NCBI GenBank assembly: GCA_012845835.1
Contig: JABAKD010000025.1
Coordinates: forward strand, 4,844,319-4,908,318
Direction of reading: 5' to 3'
From: Undaria pinnatifida
Taxonomy: Eukaryota; Sar; Phaeophyceae; Laminariales; Alariaceae
Length of the DNA: 64,000 nt
Under the pieces are notes generated by a model. It worked only from the letters and a program-made list of their open reading frames with translations, did no database searches and was not told the origin of the DNA. Numbering within the stretch: the stretch's first letter is position 1; the number at the start of each line of letters is the position of its first letter. The translations under genes and the position numbers were made by a program. Of the stretch, positions 30,287 to 40,500 are shown piece by piece.

Positions 30287-32086
30287 TTTGATATCTTTCG
30301 AATTGCTTGGTTATTATTGTGTCTGTGACTTGGGAGGGAGAGCACCAAGACCAATCTACCGCAACCAACCTTGACGGTATTCCACTGGTGGTCTCTACTG
30401 TAAATCCCGTCTCTCCCTCCGTTAACCACTAGCTAGGTCCCAACCGAAACCCAAGCAGTCTAAGACGACTGAGTCCCACCCACGGTACGATACCGTGGAA
30501 ACTCCTCCAAACACGAGGTCGCCGAAGACTGCTACGGTTTCCCCCATATAGTGCCTTGGCCTGGCTGTCTCTGGCCCTTTCCTGCTACCGCTAGTTTGCG
30601 AGAGACTTGTCCTGCGTCCTCTACGTTATTGCGAGTGTATACCTTGTAAGCATCAGACTTCCAACGTCCTTCGCGCTGGATTACTCGCTCGGGCACGTCG
30701 CCTCCCGCCGCGAGCACGGACGCACCTCCTATACGGAGAGAGTGTAGTGCGAACTCGTCGGGGTTGCGTCCCGACTGCGCCACAATCTCTCTCAACGCTC
30801 GCATCGCTTGGCCATATCCCCATACTATCACTCCGTTGTCACTACGATACGAGGCGAGGGGGGCGCGTTCGGGAAGCGCTGGATACCGCGACAACAGATC
30901 CACCATGAGGGCAACGGCGCCACCGCCGGTGCCCAAACCCGAACGCGGACCCCGCACCGCGGAACGTGTGCGCACGATGACGCTACCTGCTTGCCCCTGA
31001 TCACCCTTGTGTCCTCGAAAGCGTACCTCCACGCGATCGGCCCGGTGCCACCGCAATATATCTAACTGGCTCTCTCCAGCAAAGAATGCAACATCACTAC
31101 GTGTAAGGCAGTGTGCGGCGTGCACGACGCCTGCTGCACCCGCAAACACCTCTTCCGACCGCATAATGAAAAAAATATGCCATACCCAAACAAAGCCACA
31201 GAACGCTACCACCACTGCCCCATGACGGGGCTAGGCTTTCCCCTGCCAACAGCATCTCCCATGACACCGGGAGGCGTACGCGGCGGGCTGTTCCCGCGAG
31301 CGTGTGTGAACGTGAAATCCCTTTCAACGCGCTCTTCATTAAAGCCGACTTTGTAGGAAGCTCAAGACCCAAACCCACCCGGTGAAAATACTGTACGGCA
31401 GCAAGTTTACCAGAAATGGTCCCCGCTTGGTTCCCTTCAGATGCGGCACACCACGCCGCAAAATCGACCAGGGCCCATATCATGGCGCTTTCTGACTCCC
31501 CTGGTTCAAGATATGACTCGCTACCTATCCGCTCACGAAATTTTTAACCAAGACCGGAAGCCTGAGCCGTAAGTGCGTTCAGACGAGCCCGCAACTGACT
31601 GCCGGATGTACTGGACGCTAAAATCCCGGTACATAGACCCGCACCCGCTTGCCCCAGGTCCTGCTCCTGATCGGGATACAGGTTCCGACCCCGGGTGTAC
31701 CAGCGGCGCCTCCCTCCTGGTAGCTGCAGCTGGATGTCCTCCCAGAGTTGGCCCCGCGGGTGAGCGGAGCCCGCACCCCTACGGGTTGCCAGGTACAGCG
31801 GCAGTGCGAGCTGTCGAACCGAATATAACGAGAGCCGACCTAATGCTGGGTCGCTGGCCGGCTACTAACACTTGCCTCTTCTCTGGTCGCACAGCCTACA
31901 CGGTGCCGTCCCTTGCCCTCCGACGTGCGGGCTTACCTAGCTGCGCGAGTCAACCGAAGAGTGATGGCCACCAACTACCGTGTGGTGGACCGCTACCAGA
32001 GCATGGAACAACAACCCTAAATTCTTTCGCGTCCGAACAAACCACGGGTTACGCCGCTTTCGGTTCCCGACAGTCATAACCCTCTC
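30287..32086 (-). mobile_element. Crypton-like tyrosine-recombinase element, 1.8 kb
   Basis: Begins TTTGATATCTTTCG and ends ATAACCCTCTC; the termini are not inverted repeats. It is flanked by CTTTG at 30282-30286 and 32087-32091. Its only gene is a tyrosine recombinase on the minus strand; no reverse transcriptase, RNase H or methyltransferase is seen, which argues against DIRS. A deletion derivative of a DIRS-like element remains possible. Confidence 0.8.
30532..31634 (-). pseudogene. Tyrosine recombinase (integrase) with two frameshifts
   Basis: Would cut and rejoin DNA through a covalent 3'-phosphotyrosine to move the element. Reading the minus strand from about 31634, a core-binding domain starts with SSERTYGSGFRSW and continues GTISGKLAAVQYFHRVG. 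The catalytic domain has Arg I in MRSEEVFAG, the HSLRIGGAS box (His and Arg II), GRWKSDAYKVY with a conserved Trp/Lys turn, and the likely nucleophile in KVYTRN. The frame changes near 31545 (A-run) and near 31170 (T-run in minus sense, two residues before Arg I). Both lie in homopolymers, so recent decay or sequencing error is possible. The open part 30532-31215 alone is 227 aa. The true start may lie upstream, towards 31780. Confidence 0.85.
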
Positions 32087-32601
32087 CTTTGCAAGCTGCG
32101 TTGTTGGTACTTATAATATACTAAATGGGTGAGTTTTTATTAGGAGGGGTCCTATTTCTTGTTCACTATAATGGTAAGTGTTGGTATTTATACTTTGGGT
32201 GGGGAATTTTGAGCTAGATCAAACATCACATCTATTTTATAAATGTAGTACTGTAGTTTCCACTGTACTGCTCTATAATATATCCCTCCAATAATATAGC
32301 TCGAACATCCTTCCGTAAACAGTAGTATCTCTCCCGTGACCCTCTGCCAATTTCCCCATTTCCTTTCCTCACATCTTGCTGTTTTTTGGGTGTTACTTCT
32401 TTTCCCCACATCCTTGATATCGCCCCATGAAAACAATGAGCTACAATGTAGTAGTCGCTACGATACAAGAGAATCGATATCATTAGAGAAAGTACGGATA
32501 CCTGGTATAAGAGAACTCTTTCGGCTTGTCACGAAAAATTCTGATATTATAGGAGAAATTTTGTCTTATGCCCGAGATTTTCTCTCATGTCAAGCTTTCA
32601 G

Positions 32602-32868
32602 AAAAATAGTACCGATGGGTGTGACGGCGATGCCGACGAGGCTGGACCAGAAAACACCGAGCAGTCCTCGGGGGTGGCAGCCCTGCGCCCGCCACCGTGC
32701 TCGCACGTTGCAGAACTTTTCTGTGAGCTCGAGGGTGTTGCCGAGACGTGCCGCGTGCCCGACGTTTCCTGCTATCTTCGAAAGGCTAAGCTCGCTTGGA
32801 TGAACAATCACGGGTCGAGAGTAGCACAGCAAACGCATATTAGAGACCTTTTCGAAGATGGAAAGGAG
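32602..32868 (+). CDS. Candidate exon of a cysteine-containing protein
   Basis: Open from ATG 32587 and ends at donor GAG|GTAGGG. It encodes about 89 codons including CSHVAELFCELEGVAETC and LRKAKLAWMNN. GC-rich third positions contrast with the AT-rich flanks. It may be a first exon (ATG 32587) or an internal exon after acceptor TTTCAG at 32601. It could belong to the downstream cysteine-rich gene, but the phase link to 34440 is not established. I do not recognise the family. Confidence 0.45.
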
Positions 32869-33649
32869 GTAGGGGAGGGTGCTTCTGGGTGCGGGAGGAG
32901 GAGCGCATAATTTTCTGCACTTGCATTTCGCTGCTGATTTGTGGCGCATTTTCAAGTTTTAGTTCTATCGAGAGGAAGGGTGCATATATATATGCATCAG
33001 CCACTCGTGTCCATTCGTCCAACACGTTTGGAAGACTGGTTTTCGCGCAGGGGGGGCACAGGTATACACAAAGCGTAGCAAGCGTGAGCGCGCAGAGCTT
33101 ATTTTTGTTTTCGGTGGGTATGAATATGTGCTATTAAAAGAACAGGTCGAACGGTGCATCGAGTGCACACGATGCACTGGCCTTTCCGCAGCATGGCGTC
33201 GACGTAGTTCCTAATGGGGTCGATGAGTTCTGACATCGATTTGGCATGGAGCACTGTCTTAAATGGCCCTGTAGAATTTGGCTACGATATAAGATAAATT
33301 CTCGTATATGGTGCCTTCGATGTAGAAGAACATTATCTTAAACCGCACTAAGAGGAAACCGGATGTAAGATAAATATTTCGTCTCGTCGAACCGTCCCTT
33401 ATATAATATCGTAGCCACTACTGTACGCCGAAAAAATGCGTTTTCTGATACTGGACATAAACGTCACAGCACAAGATGGAGGAAACCTGTTTGACCCACT
33501 TTCCTTTGGCGTACCGTACAGCGCCCATGACGACACACCTCCTGTGATGAATTTCCAACCTGACTACCTCCATCGTATCTCGCATATTATTATCTCGCAT
33601 CCCGCTGCCTAGAAAATTCGGTTGAAAAGCTCGCCCTGGGGGGTGCATG

Positions 33650-34016
33650 GTGTTATAAGGCCTCGTTTGGGTGAGCTATTTTGCGAGTGGTCAAACGGAC
33701 TAATACCCCACTTATTCCTTAACAAATGGCGTCGTCGACAGACCATGTTTTTTTTGGGGTCGTGGGTTCGAATCCCACCATCCACAATAATAAACTGTTC
33801 AGACTTTCCCCATGTCGAACTTGAAAAATAATCTCCCCGGAAAACCCAGGAAATGAAACCGCTTGGATGTGGACAGGTCCGCCCGTATATCCGGCCGACC
33901 TGCTATCCCGCCGTTTCAGGGGGGGAGAGTGTCACAAGGCTTAGTTCGGGTAAGCTATGGGTTAACTTTTTGCGAGTGGTCAAACGGACTAAAACCCTAC
34001 TAATTCCTTAACAACG
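33650..34016 (+). mobile_element. Small element with direct terminal repeats and a tRNA-like core
   Basis: Terminal blocks at 33653-33725 and 33938-34016 share GCGAGTGGTCAAACGGACTA and ATTCCTTAAC. Just inside the first is TGGCGTCGTCGACAGACCAT followed by GGTCGTGGGTTCGAATCCCA, a good T-arm/B-box. The same family is inverted at 27268-27650. Confidence 0.65.
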
Positions 34017-34439
34017 GTGTTTTCTTACGTGTTACCTGGTGTACGGTAAAGCCACTTCGTGCAATACCAAAAAACAGAGTTCACGCCAACTACGTCGAAC
34101 CTTTTCACAAAAAAAAACTATTAGACGCGCACCACAACCACTAACCAATCACTACATGAACAGGAAAATATTAGACGCTCACCAGTTGCCACTGAGCTGT
34201 CCGTCAGCGCTGACTGATAAATTGCCCAGCGGTTGTGATTGTACGCCTAACAAAAGCACAGCAACCCGGGGAAGGTCTGGCTGCTAAGGCCGTACCTCAG
34301 ATGTGACCCCCAAGGGGTACACTCCCAGTACAACAGGTGAGGTGGGGACATCTCCATTACAACACGTTTCTCTATGCGCCGGTGTCGGCACGCTTGTCGA
34401 TTGACACCCTCCCCCGTGACTGCGGACGGATGCCTGCAG

Positions 34440-34552
34440 CCACCCGAGGCCTGGCATCGACGAGCTCTAACTGCGGCACTGCGTCGTCGTCGGAGCCCTG
34501 CTGCATCGAGTGCTTCGGCCTTTCCTACTGCGACGTTCTCAACGGGTACAAG
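34440..34552 (+). CDS. CRD gene exon (CCIECFGLSYCDVLNGYK)
   Basis: Donor AAG|GTAAGC, phase 0. The acceptor CCTGCAG at 34439 is the best candidate, but the frame is open upstream to 34337. Confidence 0.6.
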
Positions 34553-37500
34553 GTAAGCCCAAGACATATGCTACGTGCGGTAGAGGTCCACCAACCATTG
34601 TTTTTTTTTAGGCTCCTTGCATGAGGAGCTCTATAATATCCCCACTCATGAAAAAGGTTTTGGGATTTTGAAAGTGAGAAATGCGACCCAAAGAATCCCA
34701 TATGGACTCCCTAGCAGGCATAAAATGGAAAATAAAAAAGATGCAGCGAAAAAACGAAACGATACTATTTTGGCGATGTTGGGTGAAAAAATTCCGACAA
34801 AAAATCATAATTTTTTTGCCGAAAAGATGCTAACTCTTCACTACTGTCGTAGCAAGCGTCCCAACGGCGGAATAAAACGCACAGAAGGAAAAAAAAAGAC
34901 GCCTGTCGCGATAGGGTTAGCGAGCAGCGAGTCGTCCCACGCTATAGGGGTGCAGAAAAAGTTTTTGCGATCATATCACGAGGAGGTAAGTGGCCCCCCA
35001 AAAAAATGACCTCGAAGGCATTCGAAAATCTCCGGATGGATTTAGTTCCACCTGATCTTTCTCTGAATCTGCATAAGCGGTCCTTCAGGGTGGGCTAGTG
35101 TTATGGTATCCCATCTACCCCATTGGAGCGTTGTGATTCTTTGGCGGTTGTCCCCTTTGAGGCTGGCAGGCGTTTTCGCCTGCCTGAACGAACGGCTCCG
35201 CCCCCCCCCCCCTTCCGTCAGAAGGTATCCGGCGGACTGCAAGCAACGAGTACCAGACAGAGGTGTAGCATCCAAGCACCCTCGTGTGAGTGGCCGTTAC
35301 AGAGCCAGAGGGTCCCCTGCATAGCAGTACTGTAGTCCGTCCCTAGGTCCATATTTTCCCGATGCTGCTGCTGCCTTCGCGCGCTGCTGCATTCGCGCAA
35401 CCCGATCAACATTTATCTGCGCTGGTTCCTAAAACAAATATGCGCCTCGTAATAGTTATCATGTCAGCCGATAGTTACATGTCACGGTATTGCCCTGGGA
35501 GCCTAACAAGGCGTAATATATAGGATACGGCTGGATATAAAAGGGTTCCGCGTGCCTTCGCAGGCATGTGCGTGTAGAAAAAAGGGGGATGGTGCTTTTG
35601 CCTCGCGGAATTGCACGCTGCTCAGTTCGTCCGTGGCGTGTGTGGAACTAATACAAGAGCTTATCTAGTACAAGAAGAGTGAGTGACGAATGTGGAACCT
35701 ACCTAGTAGAGACGCCTGCAAAGGATGGCCTCGGTGTCTGTAACAGCCCCTTAATCCTATTATACATGGCGTCGTCGGCAAGACACAGCCCCTTAACTCT
35801 ATTATATCCACACTTGAGGAGCTCAATCGGTCAAAAACGCCTGGCCAAAAATGTGTAAACCCTACCGTGGGATGACTCTAAGCACTTTTTGGTTCGAGTG
35901 TTCCTGATTCACCCAGCGTCCAGATGGGCGTTCTGGACATTGGAGCCGCGGTAAAAAGCACGGTTGAGCTACGTAGGAGTTCAGCTTATCAGATATACAC
36001 GACATGACCACTGAGCTATTCACAGCAGTCAGCGCTGCTGACTGCTAGCTCAGCTAAGTAAGGCGTGTTTTTTTTTTTGTTGTTGGCGCCAGCACTCTAC
36101 TATTTATACTGTTGAAATGGAGTCGTTACACTATTCTAGATAAAAGGCTGATTGAACCCGCTGCTGATTGCCCATCGGTAGAAAAGTGGTAAAGCAGATT
36201 AAACCTGTTTTCATATCTCGTTTTTTTTGTTTCCGAGTTCTTGGACTTGAAAAAAAAATGGTCACGGGTGTCGCCCCTTTCTCTCCCCCCCGGCGCGTGC
36301 CTTCATCGCTATCGCGCAGAGGGCTTCAGCGTTCCCACCGGTCATGATATGCTGACCGCTAGGTCAGTGGGCTATGATTAAAACGTAATAAAAACGTAAT
36401 TTCTGCGGTCGCCTCTGGCCGCGTTCATTCTCACGCCACGCCAGGTGGAGGACAAATATTATCCGGGCGAGCCCACCGTCCTGGGATCGTGCGAAAACGT
36501 GGAAGAGAGGGCGTCGCGCTTAGACGTCTTCGGAGCTTCTAAGGTACGACGAGCAAAAGAAAACAAAAAACCGAACGAAAAAGCCGGGGATGGCGGGGGA
36601 AAAGGAAAAACGTTAAAATTTTGACATCACAGCCACCGACGCATTTGAAATACATACAGTTTTTAGTACCAAATTGACGTTCCGTGCAGCGTTTTCTTCT
36701 GCGACAAGGCGTTAACGAACACGGCGTGGCATGGGCGGGACAACGAGTGCCTGCCGTGGGAGTATCATCTAACAATGTGTTGATATGGGTGTGTCAACGA
36801 AATGGTAGGGTGGCGTTTTTATTGGGAGGGGGGGCGGGGGCGGAATCGTCGTATCAAGTTTGCTCATGATGGCATCCTCCCCATACGAACGCCACCATGT
36901 TGTCATTTCGCGCGCATCGAGTCGAGTCGTACGAGGTGTCCATGGGAGTAGAAAGCCCCACCCCAGCGGACGCATGCTACGATAGAGAGGCAGCAGTTTT
37001 TCGTCTGAAACGGTTTTCTGAATGATGACGGGGCCCCTTAACCCAAAATCGTCGGAAAAAAAAAAAATAATAGGCGATTTCTTGTTCGACACGATTCTTG
37101 CTGTGTACCTAGGCCATGGGATGTTTCATCCGGTAAAAGCAGTTTTATTTTTCTCCAAATCAGTTTTTGGGAGAGAGGTATGTCTTAAGTTTCCCAGATT
37201 GAAGGGTAGACATACACACGCATCCGTAGACAACGGCAGCTTGCGCTGCCGGGGTTGTAACGAAGACCACTGATAGGGACAGCTTACGCTATACCTACAA
37301 CGGGACCCGAAGGGTGCGCCAGCTAGCGTTGGGCTGCGAAAGCAACTGAGTTAAATCGACACACGACGCGTATGAAAATACGTGGAAGTGTGGTGAGCTA
37401 AAGCTTTATTCTTCCCCATCCGCCGAAGGATAAAAAAAAAAAAAAAAAAGTAGTAATAGAAAAAAAGTGGTTCACCTCTATCGTGGTACGCGTCAGCGGG

Positions 37501-40500
37501 CGTCCGGTCGTTCGCTCCCGCGGTAGTTCATGCCTAAGACCCATATCTGACTTGGAGAGACCTGGCAGCCTGCACAGCGGTCAAAAATAGAGTCCGCAAC
37601 AGAGCGGGTCGGTGGGAGGAGTCGGCCAGCCATTGGCGCACGATTCTGTACTGAAGTGACAGTTGGTTGCATTAATGCTTGTTTTCTACACTCCTGACTG
37701 GTTGGGCCTTTCATCTCCTCAAACAAAACTGACGGTAACGCAGCTCGTTTTCTGCACTTTTCATTTGCTTGGGGGATTTTTTCCTGCAGAAGAAAACGAC
37801 GGTTACAAAACTTGTTTTCTGCACTTTTATAATTGTTGGGGATGCTTCTTCAGAAAAAAATGACGATTACGTAACTCGAGTCGTCCCTCTATAGTGCCGA
37901 TTCTTCCCTCTATGTAAGGGTTGCAGTTTTTGGGCCCATCGAATTTCCCAGCGATTTTGCGGCAAGGAGGAGCCCCGTCAATCAGAAACGATTCCAGACG
38001 AAAAGCGCTGCCTCTTATCGTAGGTCTGGCGTCAATGCGCCTAGTGCCTAGTGCCTAGTGCCTAATGCTTAGTGCCTAGTGCCTAGTGCCTAGTGCCTAG
38101 TGCCTAGTGCCTAATGCCTAGTGCCTATTGCCTAGTGCCTAGTGCCTAGTGCCTAGTGCCTAGTGCCTAGTGCCTAGTGCCTAGTGCCTAGTGCCTAGTG
38201 CCTAGTGCCTAGTGCCTAGTGCCTAGTGCCTACTGCCTAGGGCCTAGGGCCTAGGGCCTAGTGCCTAGGGCCTAGGGCCTAGTGCCTATTGCCTAATGCC
38301 TAATGTCTAATGCCTAATGCCTAATGCCTAATGCCTAATGCCCATTGCCTATTGCCTAATGCCTATTGCCTAATGCCTAGTCTAATGCCTAATGCCTGAT
38401 GCCTTGTTAACAGCACTTATTTCGGCGTGGCACGGAGTGCTCTTAGATCGGGGTACCCACTGTATGCTGTATCGTGTCCGTAGACTGTCCGCGCAACAGC
38501 CCGACGCCCGCATTAATTCGACAGTGGACGAAAGAGTCGTCCCTCTATAGTACCGTAGGGGTTGCAATTGTTGGATTAACTAATTGTGTGTGACCGGTTG
38601 GTCTCCTCAAGTGTGTAACTATTGTTGTTGCTATTATGAAAGCTTTACGAGTACCTTTGTTTTACGTAGGACTAGCGCATAGAAATAATGCCGGTCGGGC
38701 TGCGCGAACGAATCCCTTCGAAGTCATGTCTCGGGTGATGATGATGATGACGATGGTGAGGATTATGATGGTGGTGGTGTTGAGCCCCTCGTGTTGGGAG
38801 CCCGGAAAATTCTCCTGGGCCCTCGCGTGGAATGACTCACTCGCTGTCTGCACTTCTCATTGGTTGACGCGTTTTCCTCACACAAACATGACGGTTACAT
38901 AACTCGTGTCGTACGCTTCTCGTTGGTTGGGTATTTTTCCACAGATGGTAGAATACCCACAGCTGGGATTTAAACCAACATTGGACGTCTTCTTGACACC
39001 TGCTGCTGCCAGACTACTCCGAGACACCCAACAGTTGAACGTCGGCTTTTTCACACCTGCCTGCTATTGTCAGACTTTCCGAGACACGGAGGCTTGCCGG
39101 GAGATGGTTGCCGACTACACCTGCCTCTGGTGGGGAAGCGACAACGAGATGTACGACAACCGATGTGGCGTCGAGGCTCAGGTACACCGTGACGGGAAAC
39201 CTGTCGGCGCTGCAGCAGTAGATCATGGAGTAGCTGGCGCTGAGCAGAGGTTGGGGTAGAGCAAAAACAAAGGGAACTAATATCTCACCGCACAAGCGCC
39301 GAAGCTGCCTGGTACTGACGGGTTCGTATATTTCGCATGCTAGGAAAAAACGCCTTTCCATAATGTACAAAACCCGAGTATCCTATTGAGTCGTTCTTGC
39401 ACTGTCGTTCTTGCACTACAAATATCCTGACACACCGAAATCGCGTGATCACCGAAAATTTGTTGTTCTCGTCGTCTTTAATCTTATACCAGGTAGGTTC
39501 GCAAGCCCGGTTTTAGGAACAATCTACTTCGATTTAGTGTGTGATCGTTTGTTGAGCAGAAAATTGGTTAGTGGGATCGCTTTTAGAGCTGAAAAAGGGT
39601 TAAGACATTAAAACAACGACGCGTCACATTCTACCCTGGGAAAAACACGGGGAGGCGGGGGTGAGGTGATGCCTTTCGTACCAGGTACGCATTTCAATTT
39701 TGTTAGGTTTGCCATCCACCGCTGTGCAGCACGAGCTCTGTCGAGCGCTCATTGCCCTGTGTAATTTCCTCGGTCAAAGAACAAAACCAAAGGGAGCATG
39801 GGAGGGACGGGGAGGGTGCACCAGGGTATAGAGAGGGGCTCCCTGCTGAGCGAGGGTGCCAATCATTCAAGCCGCAAAACCGCTGTGGTGGAGGGAACGC
39901 TTATTTTCTTTGTTCCTCTCGGAACACGGTCCGTACCGGTTTGAACCCTAGCATGGCTTGCGGTCGTGGGCGGCGGGATTGACACTCAACGCTGTCAAGG
40001 TATATCGTATGGAGGTAGTAGTCCCCTGGGCTACCAGTAAAAGGTTAACCCAATGAATGTCTTGCCGACGATATTATGCCTTGCGCACGACGCCATTTGC
40101 CTTACAACAAGCCCGAACCCGGCTAGTCCTCGTCTTGGTGATCTACCACAGCACAGTAGTGCAGCGACTGTGCTGTTCCGGGACTTTTTTTTCCTAGTGA
40201 GGGGGGTCCCCCTCCCTTCCTCCAGGCGTTCCTAAAGTCACAATATCGCAGTTTTCTCCTGTTACGTCCGCCCAAAAAAAGTGTACCTCTGTCGGAGCCC
40301 CCCCCCCCCCCCCCCCCCCGCTCGCGTTACTAAAAACACAATCTCGCCGCCTGTTCTGTCAACCCCCCAAAATATGTATCTCTGCCGGAGCCCCCTGCCC
40401 CCCCCCCCCCCCCCCCCGGCACTTCGCGCTTGGTGCAAGCAATGTGTTCCTAGTTGGTGAAAACCCGACGTGCTCCGTCCCGGCATAGCAGGAATGCGAG

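Noticed and set aside
31573-32079. 168-codon plus-strand frame inside the Crypton-like element
   Set aside because: Antisense to the recombinase 5' part and the terminal block; repeats at 30005 as part of the duplicated terminus.
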